64,000 nucleotides of DNA. Source: Labilibaculum euxinicum. GTDB lineage: Bacteria > Bacteroidota > Bacteroidia > Bacteroidales > Marinifilaceae. The position numbers and the translations under genes were made by a program. Below, one piece after another: positions 8,833-16,622 of this stretch (position 1 is the first letter of the stretch; the number at the start of each line of letters is the position of its first letter). The DNA lies in the NCBI RefSeq assembly GCF_009795715.1, contig NZ_WTCR01000016.1, forward strand, positions 1-64,000. Reading direction: 5' to 3'. The notes under the pieces were generated by a model that worked only from the letters and a program-made list of their open reading frames with translations, did not search any database and was not told where the DNA came from.

Positions 8833-10023
8833 TTAATTCCTTTTTTTAGCCTGAAATATTACAATCGGGTTGTGATCATCCTGCTGTATAATCATCTGAT
8901 CGGTAATCTCCATTTGAAGTTCTTTTGCTGCCCTCAGAAAATCCTGCTTTGTTACTTCGCTAACCGCATTAAAAACAATGATCCCATCATCGTGCAAAAC
9001 AGCACACAACCGATTCATCATTTCGTTTAATTTACCTCCGTGCCCGCCAATAAAGATCCGATCCGGACTTTGAATTGCAGACAAATCAATATTGAAAAAA
9101 TCATCGTGAATGCCATCTATTCCAGGCACGCAAAATTTTCGTTGATTCAGCTTCAAAAGCTCTTTCGATTCTTCTCTGCGTTCAAAAGCAGTCACCTGCA
9201 AATGCGGGGCAAACTGCTTGGCTTCAATAGAAACCGAACCCGTGCAATATCCTACATCCCAAAGGTGTTTTGCATCATCCAATTCCAAAAATGAAATGGA
9301 ATTCAATCGGATGCTTCGCTTGGTTATCATCTTTGGCCTGCCTTCCAGAATGTGAAAATCAGCCTCGTGAATGCCCAATGTCCGTTTGATCTCCCTCTCC
9401 TGAATTAGAATCAAACAATTTGGATGAGCAAAGTCCTTATCAACAACCTCATGTAATGAAATTTCTGTACAATATTGTTCTTCTCCTCCCAGTTTTGAAC
9501 CTACAATCATCTTGTAATTGTCGAAACCGGCATCCAGCATTCTTGCCGCAATTGTGGCCGGTGTTTTTCTCTTATCGGTAAGAACACCAATGCATTTTTT
9601 ACCGCGAATCAACTCCTGATCCAAATTCACCCAATTTCTTCCGGTCAGGGTGCAAATTGTCATTTCGCCATATGCCAATTGAAACTCATGTGCCAGCAAC
9701 TGTAAACTGTTGAAATAAGGGTAAACCTTTATTTTTGTGTCCGGGAAACGACACTTGATCGTGTTACCGATACCAAAAAATAATGGATCTCCGGATGCAA
9801 TCACAACAATGGGTTCATCTATCTGCTCGTAAACCAGAAAGGTTCCCTCCAATGGAATAACAACATCAATCCATTTGGCATTTTCAGGCAAATAAGAAGC
9901 AACCAAATTTCTGTGGCGCTTTCCTCCCGAGAAATAGTGATGATTTTGCAGCACCTCCTTCACCTCATCAGATAGACTTACTTCCATTCGGTCGGGTATT
10001 CCAATGATGTAAAAATTAAACAT
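8833..10023 (-). CDS. cobL: Precorrin-6Y C5,15-methyltransferase (decarboxylating), CbiE-CbiT fusion (CobL type)
   Basis: A 396-residue fusion. The N-terminal half (about 1-200) is the CbiE methylase, recognisable by VVIASGDPLFFGIGN and YFNSLQLLAHEF. The C-terminal half (about 210-396) is CbiT: LWDVGYCTGSVSIEAKQF, a SAM-binding motif, then PDRIFIGGHGGKLNEMM and GIIVFNAV. Together they methylate C5 and C15 and decarboxylate the C12 acetate. It overlaps the upstream cbiH-cbiC gene by 8 bp, consistent with translational coupling. The usual DVGxGxG of CbiT reads DVGYCTG, an atypical cysteine in the SAM loop. Confidence 0.92.
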   Translation of the reverse strand: MFNFYIIGIPDRMEVSLSDEVKEVLQNHHYFSGGKRHRNLVASYLPENAKWIDVVIPLEGTFLVYEQIDEPIVVIASGDPLFFGIGNTIKCRFPDTKIKVYPYFNSLQLLAHEFQLAYGEMTICTLTGRNWVNLDQELIRGKKCIGVLTDKRKTPATIAARMLDAGFDNYKMIVGSKLGGEEQYCTEISLHEVVDKDFAHPNCLILIQEREIKRTLGIHEADFHILEGRPKMITKRSIRLNSISFLELDDAKHLWDVGYCTGSVSIEAKQFAPHLQVTAFERREESKELLKLNQRKFCVPGIDGIHDDFFNIDLSAIQSPDRIFIGGHGGKLNEMMNRLCAVLHDDGIIVFNAVSEVTKQDFLRAAKELQMEITDQMIIQQDDHNPIVIFQAKKRN

Positions 10024-11419
10024 CTCTTCCGGGTTTTAAATCGTAAGCATCTTCCAAGCTTAAAATGGCATTCACAATAGTTGCAGCCAATGTTGAACCA
10101 CCTTTTCGTCCTTCAATAATAACAGCGGGTAAATCTGTAAAACTCTTCACTCTGTGTTTTGATTCTTTTACATTTACAAATCCAACCGGAGCAGCTATGA
10201 TCCCGGCTGGCTGAATGCTTTTACTTCTCATTAAATCAGTTAATTCAATCAATGCTGTTGGCGCATTTCCAAACACATACAATGCATCCGGATGCTCCTC
10301 TACTGCCAAACGAATTCCCGCCTGAGTGCGGGTGATACCATGTTTTACGGACAATTCCATGGTGCGGGAATCGTGCAAATAACATTTGATCTCAACGCCC
10401 ATTCTATCGCAGGCTTTTTTGCGAATTCCCGACTGAACCATAGTAACATCAGTAATGATTACACCTCCTTTTTGGAGGTATTCATTCAATTTTGGAGCTG
10501 CATTATTCTGTACTTTCAAAATCTCAGCCAATTCAAAGTCTGCCGAAGTATGAATGCAATGCAAAAGAATCCATTTCGTTTCCAAGGGTAAATCCATTTC
10601 TTTCAATTCTGCAGCAATTGTTCGAAAGCTTTCCTGCATAATCAAAGGACCCGGTCTTCCCTCCTGTTCTTCTTTACTGTAGTATCCACGTGGTGTAATA
10701 AACCGATCACCTGAAATATAGCTTTGTGAATTCCCAACAATCACCAGCGAAAACATGTCTACCATTTCAGGATCAAAATCGCGTAGGTTTGTCAAAGTAA
10801 TTTGTTCCTCGGCACGAGCCACCTGGCGCACAATGGCAACTGGTGTTGTTTCTTCTCGTTCCTCCAAAAACAGTTCCCGTAAGCGATACAATTGCCAATA
10901 TCTTTTATTGCTTTTCGGATTGTAAATTGCAGTTACGAAATCGCCCATCGCAGCTGCCTTTATTCTCTTCTCGATCAAAGCATAACTGGTGAGTAAATCC
11001 GACAAGGAAAGAATGACTAAATCGTGACTTAACGGTGCACCCAATTTTGCAGCCGCAGCCTGAAAAGCAGAAATCCCGGGTATAACTTTTAGCTCTACTT
11101 TCGATTGTGTTTTCTCAGCCATCTCAAAAACAAGCGATGCCATTCCGTAAATGCCGGCATCGCCAGAGCTGATCACAACAACATCTTTCCCTGTTTCAGC
11201 CAATTCAAATGCCTTTTCGGCGCGCTGCACTTCCTGACGCATTCCCGTATCCATGCATTCTGTTCCTTTTTTCAGGAATGATTCTATGAACTGAAAATAA
11301 TATTTGTATCCGATCACCACATCGGCTTCTCTTATTGCATCTATTGCCGGATTTAAAAACAGATCCGGACTTCCTGGTCCAAGGCCTGCAACGGTTATTT
11401 TTCCTAATCTATTTGGCAT
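10016..11419 (-). CDS. cbiH-cbiC: Fused precorrin-3B C17-methyltransferase (CbiH/CobJ) and precorrin-8X methylmutase (CbiC/CobH)
   Basis: A 467-residue fusion. Residues 1 to about 245 are the methylase CbiH/CobJ, with ITVAGLGPGSPDL, VVISSGDAGIYGMA and VIPGISAFQAAAAKLGAPL, which drives ring contraction and C17 methylation. From about residue 260 the methylmutase begins: LHCIHTSADFELAE carries the family's catalytic histidine, followed by TDVTMVQSGI, GNAPTAL, PAGIIAAPVGFVNVKESK and RKGGSTLAA. It moves a methyl group from C11 to C12. Only 6 bp separate it from the cbiL stop. Confidence 0.94.
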   Translation of the reverse strand: MPNRLGKITVAGLGPGSPDLFLNPAIDAIREADVVIGYKYYFQFIESFLKKGTECMDTGMRQEVQRAEKAFELAETGKDVVVISSGDAGIYGMASLVFEMAEKTQSKVELKVIPGISAFQAAAAKLGAPLSHDLVILSLSDLLTSYALIEKRIKAAAMGDFVTAIYNPKSNKRYWQLYRLRELFLEEREETTPVAIVRQVARAEEQITLTNLRDFDPEMVDMFSLVIVGNSQSYISGDRFITPRGYYSKEEQEGRPGPLIMQESFRTIAAELKEMDLPLETKWILLHCIHTSADFELAEILKVQNNAAPKLNEYLQKGGVIITDVTMVQSGIRKKACDRMGVEIKCYLHDSRTMELSVKHGITRTQAGIRLAVEEHPDALYVFGNAPTALIELTDLMRSKSIQPAGIIAAPVGFVNVKESKHRVKSFTDLPAVIIEGRKGGSTLAATIVNAILSLEDAYDLKPGRDV

Positions 11420-11425
11420 GATATA

Positions 11426-12130
11426 TTATTTATTTCCGTAAAAAATTAAAATGGCGAAGTATGGAATTTTCCTGTCCTTCAGACTTTCCATATCGGTGCA
11501 GGTAAACTGCTTTTGAGTTCCTAAATATTCACCGTAAAAGAACTTCAGATCACTATTTTGAATGAATACTTTAATCCAATCACGAACCATTGATAACTTC
11601 ATCAAAACGACAGTTTGGTTCTGCTCCAGCAGATATTTCAGTTCCTCTTCATCCTCTATGTCTGGAGCTATTAATAATTTATCGTTCTGAGTTGCCAATG
11701 CCAGTTTTCCTGCTGATCCTCCCAAAATAAAAGCCGGAACTCCCGGAATCATCTCAAAATCGACACTATTCTTCCTGAAATCTTCAAGTAAATAGGAAAA
11801 AGTACTGAAAAATGAAATATCTCCTTCGCTCACCACTACTACCTGTTTGCCCTCTCCAACATCCTTCTGCACTTTCAGAAACAAATCTGCATATGCTTTT
11901 TCTGCCGCCGATCGATCCTTGCTCATCGGCACTGTAATCGGAACAAACTTGTTCTCTTCTACACCCAGTTGTTTCAAAATCACCAATGAAAAACTATCCT
12001 GATTCCCTTTTGATGATTGCGTTGCCGGATAGTAAATCTTCTCTGATTTCTTCAAACAGTTCAAAGCTTTCACCGTAATTAACTCAGGATCTCCAGGGCC
12101 TAAGGCCACTCCAAACACTTTTCCGCTCAT
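11426..12130 (-). CDS. cbiL: Precorrin-2 / cobalt-factor II C20-methyltransferase CbiL
   Basis: SAM-dependent tetrapyrrole methylase that adds the C20 methyl group early in corrin formation. The 234 residues open with GKVFGVALGPGDPELITVKALN, followed by YPATQSSKG (substrate side), VVVVSEGDISFFSTFSYL and MIPGVPAFILGGSAG, the order seen in CbiL/CobI. It is the only unfused methylase besides cobA in the operon. It begins 21 bp after cbiX. Confidence 0.92.
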   Translation of the reverse strand: MSGKVFGVALGPGDPELITVKALNCLKKSEKIYYPATQSSKGNQDSFSLVILKQLGVEENKFVPITVPMSKDRSAAEKAYADLFLKVQKDVGEGKQVVVVSEGDISFFSTFSYLLEDFRKNSVDFEMIPGVPAFILGGSAGKLALATQNDKLLIAPDIEDEEELKYLLEQNQTVVLMKLSMVRDWIKVFIQNSDLKFFYGEYLGTQKQFTCTDMESLKDRKIPYFAILIFYGNK

Positions 12131-12151
12131 ATCTTTTATCTCGTATTAGAA

Positions 12152-13018
12152 TTAATGATGATGTCCTTGATCATGACTTTGTCCGTGACAATGCCCGTGA
12201 TCGTGTCCGTGATGATGATGTGGTTTTACTCCAGTTAAATCAGTACTCATTATTAGATCAACTTTTCCATCCAACACTTCCTGTAATCTTGCATTTAATA
12301 CCTCAAACAATCCATTTGCATCACCTAACAGAGGTGCAATTTCGATGTTCTTATCCGGGTTTTCTTTTGCAAAATGTTCCATTATCTCGTATGCTTTATC
12401 CATATAAACTCCTGGAAAGAATACAAATGGTAACATCATAATATTTTTGAACGGCAAAACCTTCAACCAATCCAATACCACAGGCAATGCCGGATAAGTC
12501 ATGCTGCTTGTGTAAGCATTAATGGCAAATGGATACTTGTATTTTTCCTGAATTAATCGGGTCATTTTCGCCAAATCTCCATTAGCCTCAGCTTTGGAAG
12601 CTCCAATACCTAATCCAAGGAATACAGTCTCGTCGCTCTTCCAATCCTTAGCTTCAAGAGTTTCATTTATTAGCTGCACTCCATACTCAACCATTTCATT
12701 GCATGTTCCGATGTAATTGGCCAACTGAATTTTCACCTTATATTTTTCCTGAAAGCTGTTTAGAGCGTAAGGAATATCTCTTTGCATATGTACTCCGGTA
12801 AAAAGAAATACTGGAACAGCAATAATCTCTGTCACACCTTTTTCAACCAATCGTTTTACTCCTGTTTCAAAATCCGGCTCCGAAAGCTCCAAAAATCCAA
12901 ATTCAACCTCATAATGCGTAGTTTGAGATGCAAATCGCTCCGCAAACTCTTGAAATGCTTTCGCTCCCCTTTCTTTGCGGGTTCCATGCCCACATAATAA
13001 AATTCCTTTTCTGTTCAT
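12152..13018 (-). CDS. cbiX: Sirohydrochlorin cobaltochelatase CbiX with His-rich tail
   Basis: Inserts Co(II) into sirohydrochlorin, the entry step of the anaerobic B12 route. The 288-residue protein from the ATG at 13018 has two chelatase-like halves: KGILLCGHGTRKERG with its metal-site histidine and PVFLFTGVHMQRDIP in the first, and MLPFVFFPGVYMDKAYE in the second. The C-terminus ends in an extreme histidine tail (HHHHGHDHGHCHG...). A TTG nine bases upstream would overlap the cobA stop; the ATG fits the family start MNRKGILLCGHG better. The tail is probably for cobalt storage or delivery. Confidence 0.9.
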   Translation of the reverse strand: MNRKGILLCGHGTRKERGAKAFQEFAERFASQTTHYEVEFGFLELSEPDFETGVKRLVEKGVTEIIAVPVFLFTGVHMQRDIPYALNSFQEKYKVKIQLANYIGTCNEMVEYGVQLINETLEAKDWKSDETVFLGLGIGASKAEANGDLAKMTRLIQEKYKYPFAINAYTSSMTYPALPVVLDWLKVLPFKNIMMLPFVFFPGVYMDKAYEIMEHFAKENPDKNIEIAPLLGDANGLFEVLNARLQEVLDGKVDLIMSTDLTGVKPHHHHGHDHGHCHGQSHDQGHHH

Positions 13019-13023
13019 AGCTA

Positions 13024-13797
13024 TCAAATTTCTGTTTTGGCCATTTGATTAATCAATGGTGATAATTGTTCTGAATAAGCAACTACCTCCCCAACAATAA
13101 AAATTGCCGGTGGCTTAAAATCGTGCTGTTCCATCTTTGCCACAATATTTTCTAAAGTTCCTTTCATTACTTCCTGTTCCGGCAAAGTTCCCCAACGAAT
13201 CATTGCAACAGGTGTTTCCGGTTTCCTGCCATTTGCCATCAGATTACGAACAATTCGTGGAGCCTGAGCCACCCCCATATAGAAAACCAGAGTATCAATT
13301 CCCGCCGCAATCTTATCCCACTGAATTTCTGTTTTGTGATTTTCGCACTGATGTCCTGTGAAAAAAGCTACTGAAGAAGCCACATTTCTTAATGTGACAG
13401 GAATACCTGCGGCTCCGGGAACCGCAACCCCAGCTGTAATTCCCGGGATCACCTCAAATTCAATGTCATGCTCTTGCAAACCAAGTATTTCTTCAGCTCC
13501 CCGTCCGAAAACGAATGGGTCACCACCTTTTAAACGAGCTATTTTTTTTCCCGATAAGCCAAACTCAATCAGCATTTTATTAATTTCCTCCTGAGGATAG
13601 GTGTGTTGTTTGTTCTTTTTACCAACGTAAACAATCTGACAATCAGGTTTGCAATATCCTAGCAATTCCTTGTTTACCAAATAATCGTATAAAACAACTT
13701 CTGCATTTTCAATGGCTCTGATTGCCTTCAGTGTAATTAATTCCGGATCACCTGGCCCAGCTCCAACAATGCTTACTTTACCTCTTTCGCGTATCAT
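13024..13797 (-). CDS. cobA: Uroporphyrinogen-III C-methyltransferase (SUMT)
   Basis: Methylates uroporphyrinogen III twice to precorrin-2, feeding corrin and siroheme synthesis. The 257 residues include GKVSIVGAGPGDPELITLKA, YDYLVN, ARLKGGDPFVFGRGAEE, EVIPGITAGVAVPGAAGIPVT and a late FIVGEVV, the full SUMT motif set. No CysG-type siroheme domains or HemD fusion are present. It is the first recognised gene of the operon; the cobalamin riboswitch lies about 370 bp upstream. Confidence 0.94.
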   Translation of the reverse strand: MIRERGKVSIVGAGPGDPELITLKAIRAIENAEVVLYDYLVNKELLGYCKPDCQIVYVGKKNKQHTYPQEEINKMLIEFGLSGKKIARLKGGDPFVFGRGAEEILGLQEHDIEFEVIPGITAGVAVPGAAGIPVTLRNVASSVAFFTGHQCENHKTEIQWDKIAAGIDTLVFYMGVAQAPRIVRNLMANGRKPETPVAMIRWGTLPEQEVMKGTLENIVAKMEQHDFKPPAIFIVGEVVAYSEQLSPLINQMAKTEI

Positions 13798-13887
13798 ATT
13801 ATATTGATTTTAAAGGATTCAAACCTATGTTTGCCTTTAATTATGAGCACATCAATTCTAACCTGTTGTGAAAAACAAGCTGAATTA

Positions 13888-14118
13888 TTAAATTGTATTA
13901 ATTGGGAATAGAAATTGACTCCAAAAATTAAAATTTTGCAAATGACGTTTTTCAGCCTTTGCTTCTTTAATTAATATGATCATCAACCTGTTTGCTTTAG
14001 CAACAAACGAGATGAACAGAGAGTCATCTGTAACTGATCTGAATTTGAAAATTTGGTTCCGAAATAATGAACCAAGCATAATATGCCCCGCAGGCATAGA
14101 TTTAGTAATTTTCTTCAT
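13888..14118 (-). CDS. Doubtful small ORF between cobalamin riboswitch and cobA
   Basis: A 76-codon frame starting about 45 nt after the riboswitch core and ending 90 bp before cobA. The product (MKKITKSMPAGHIMLGSLF...) is basic, matches no family I recognise, and has no clear membrane or zinc motif. An equally long frame exists on the other strand, so coding is uncertain. If translated, it would be the first cistron under riboswitch control or a leader peptide. Confidence 0.2.
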   Translation of the reverse strand: MKKITKSMPAGHIMLGSLFRNQIFKFRSVTDDSLFISFVAKANRLMIILIKEAKAEKRHLQNFNFWSQFLFPINTI

Positions 14119-14165
14119 AATCTTACTTTTAGTCCCGAAAGTGTCGATTAAACAAAATTGCTTTT

Positions 14166-14335
14166 AGGCAGGTTTTCTGACTTTCTCCCTCTTGTTGCGC
14201 CTTCCCATATCTTCCATAAGATACAGTGACATCATGCAACAGAGTTTGGTATAGAGATTACAGCTGCGGGTACAGTTCCGGACTCAAACCGGATTCCCTC
14301 TTTAATATCAGATCAAGGGATATGATATTGCCAAA
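14166..14335 (-). promoter_or_regulatory. Cobalamin (AdoCbl-type) riboswitch
   Basis: On the minus strand the segment reads GGGAATCCGGTTTGAGTCCG, then GAACTGTACCCGCAGC, later a B12-box-like TGTCACTG and the closing AGTCAGAAAACCTGCC. These are the hallmark conserved strings of the B12 riboswitch, in the right order and spacing. It precedes the entire cobA-to-cbiO operon, so cobalamin should repress corrin synthesis and cobalt uptake. I see no clear intrinsic terminator between it and the first start codon, so control may act on translation. Confidence 0.95.
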
Positions 14336-14510
14336 TCGCGAAACAAATGTATCAATATTAATTCAAGATACTAACAATCTATTTTATGAATGTAAAAACC
14401 AAAGCAAACCACCCACTACTAAACACTGATTATCATGCAAATAATAAACACAGTAAGATCTTATTTCTGTCTAAAAACATAAAGAACAAGAAATTTTCAG
14501 GTTATAAAAA

Positions 14511-14544
14511 AACACCCCAAATGTTAGGTATAACATTTGGGGTG
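14511..14544 (-). terminator. Rho-independent terminator of the acyl-CoA ligase gene
   Basis: Perfect 14-bp stem CACCCCAAATGTTA / TAACATTTGGGGTG with a GGTA loop. It lies 20 bp after the ligase stop and is followed, on the minus strand, by TTTTTTATAAC. A shorter T-run on the other side means it could work in both directions. Confidence 0.9.
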
Positions 14545-14564
14545 AAGTTTAGTCTTTTTTGTTT

Positions 14565-16211
14565 CTAATGGTATAGAAACCGCTTTATTTTATGCGTTGC
14601 CGTTTTTTGAAATGGATCAATTTGGGCGATCACTAACTGAACCTGCGAAAATTTATTTACACGTGAATTCACATAAACCTGTAATTCCTGCATTAACTCA
14701 TCAACAGTGTCATCGACATAATTTCCCACCTCTTTTTTAAGATGTTGATATTGTTGTTCCAATTCCTCATAATTAAAATGAACCATTGCAACCAATTTTC
14801 CTTTCTGTTCAATAACTACAGACTCTATTACATGTTTAAAGTTATTGATTACCGATTCTATTTCTTCCGGATAAATGTTTTCTCCACTTGATCCAACAAT
14901 CATATTTTTCAATCGACCTTCGATATATAAATAATTGTCTTTATCCATTTTTGCTAAGTCGCCGGTTTTAAACCAACCATCTTCGGTTAAAACCTCCTTG
15001 GTTTTTTCGGGCTCTTTATAGTAACCCATCATCACATTATCACCCTTTGCCCATACTTCTCCAATTTGAGTAACAGGATCTGGATTATTGATTTTCAGCT
15101 CAACTCCGACTAAAGCAGGCCCTGTAGATTGAAATTTAGTAATTGCCGGACCACATCCTGCAATTAATGGTGCTGTTTCTGTTAATCCATAACCAATTGC
15201 ATAGGGAAATTTTGCTTCACGCAAAAATAGTTCAACCTTAGAATTCAATTTAGCTCCGCCAATACCAAAAAAGGTTAATTTACCACCAAAGGTTTCCATT
15301 AATTTTTTTCCGGCAATTGCATTCAGCTTCTTGCGGAAAAACGGAATTTTATATAAATATTTGGTAACGGCTTTCCCATTAATCGACGGTAAAATTTTAC
15401 TCCTGTAAATCTTCTCGATAATCAATGGAACCGAAAACATGATGGTTGGCCGTACTTCTTTAAATGCTGACAATAATAATGAAGGCACGGGAGCTTTTCC
15501 TAAATAATAGATACAGGAACCGGCAATCATCGGAATCACATATCCCAAAGTATTTTCATAGGTGTGCGACAAAGGTAAAATTGAAAGAAAACGATCCGTT
15601 TCATCTATAGGATGGATTGTTTTTGACAGAATAGCATTGGAGCAGATATTTTTATGAGACAACATAACACCCTTAGAGTTGCCTGTTGTTCCAGACGTAT
15701 AAATAATTGCAGCCATATCATCCTCACAAACCTGATAATCCTGCTTTGGTTTTTCAGAAAGATCAAATTTCGGTGAAGATTCATTTGTATGAATTAAATT
15801 GAAATCTTCAATTGCAATAATCGATTGTAAGGTTTCAATTTTAAGGTTTTTAATTTTAGAACGCAAACCTGTCGAAACAAAAACAGCTTTTGCTTCAGAA
15901 TGGCTTAAAATATTTTCAATCTCAAACTGACTAAAATCAGGTAACATTGGAACAACAACTGCACCCATAAAAGTTGTTGCATAGTAGGCCATTCCCCAAT
16001 TAGGCATGTTCGTGCTCAACAGAGCAATTTTATCTCCCGGTTTAATTCCCAACTTCTCAAAAAATGCAAGTAAGGCTTGAATATTTGCATAAACCTCGTT
16101 ATAAGTAAAGGGAGTTTGCCCAACAAGGGCCATTGCATTACAGTTGCCGAATTTCGCTGCAGTTTCCGAAAAAAGCGCAGGAAAAGTTAAACTTTTATAC
16201 TGTTTCATCAT
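14565..16211 (-). CDS. AMP-forming long-chain fatty-acid-CoA ligase
   Basis: Activates fatty or related carboxylic acids to acyl-CoA through an acyl-adenylate. In 548 residues it shows the P-loop-like motif AAIIYTSGTTGNSKGVMLSH, the YGLTETAPL motif and the hinge region DGWFKTGDLAKMDKDNYLYIEGRLKNMI. These are the A3, A5 and A7-A8 motifs of the ANL superfamily. The usual catalytic lysine region (FQKTATHKIKRF) is present at the end. Two start codons in tandem (MM) make the exact start uncertain by one codon. It is monocistronic, with its own terminator. Confidence 0.9.
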   Translation of the reverse strand: MMKQYKSLTFPALFSETAAKFGNCNAMALVGQTPFTYNEVYANIQALLAFFEKLGIKPGDKIALLSTNMPNWGMAYYATTFMGAVVVPMLPDFSQFEIENILSHSEAKAVFVSTGLRSKIKNLKIETLQSIIAIEDFNLIHTNESSPKFDLSEKPKQDYQVCEDDMAAIIYTSGTTGNSKGVMLSHKNICSNAILSKTIHPIDETDRFLSILPLSHTYENTLGYVIPMIAGSCIYYLGKAPVPSLLLSAFKEVRPTIMFSVPLIIEKIYRSKILPSINGKAVTKYLYKIPFFRKKLNAIAGKKLMETFGGKLTFFGIGGAKLNSKVELFLREAKFPYAIGYGLTETAPLIAGCGPAITKFQSTGPALVGVELKINNPDPVTQIGEVWAKGDNVMMGYYKEPEKTKEVLTEDGWFKTGDLAKMDKDNYLYIEGRLKNMIVGSSGENIYPEEIESVINNFKHVIESVVIEQKGKLVAMVHFNYEELEQQYQHLKKEVGNYVDDTVDELMQELQVYVNSRVNKFSQVQLVIAQIDPFQKTATHKIKRFLYH

Positions 16212-16622
16212 GGTTTTATTTGTCCGTTGCAGCTCAATATTAAGGTTGAATTAATACAAACTACATATGCAAGTTATAAAAAAAACAACATTGGTATTCA
16301 ATTTTCACCAAATAGCTTAATCGATTGTATTTACATCAAACAGATAGAATCCCACCCAGACACTTGTAAATAAGTATCTTGACACACGTTGTACCTCACT
16401 GCAACACTAAAATAATTCCACTTCATAAATCCTGAAATAATTCTTTTTTTAATACATTTAAGGCTCCAAACCTTAACCTGTATCAATGAAGCCTCGTCAG
16501 TTTCTCTCTTTATCTGCTATTGGTACAATTGGCTTGCGAGTCAGCCACAAAACATAGAAATATAGTAAAAAATAGAATCGGGAGATAAGAAAGAAATATT
16601 TAATCATGAATGATTCTTTCTT
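16212..16622. other. Intergenic stretch, nothing recognised
   Basis: About 410 bp between the 5' end of the acyl-CoA ligase gene and the 3' end of the histidine kinase gene. No convincing frame, RNA gene or hairpin with a T-run was seen. The ligase promoter must lie here. Confidence 0.5.

Noticed and set aside
13976-14167. Plus-strand 63-codon frame over the cobalamin leader
   Set aside because: Lies antisense to the riboswitch end, without family likeness or promoter.
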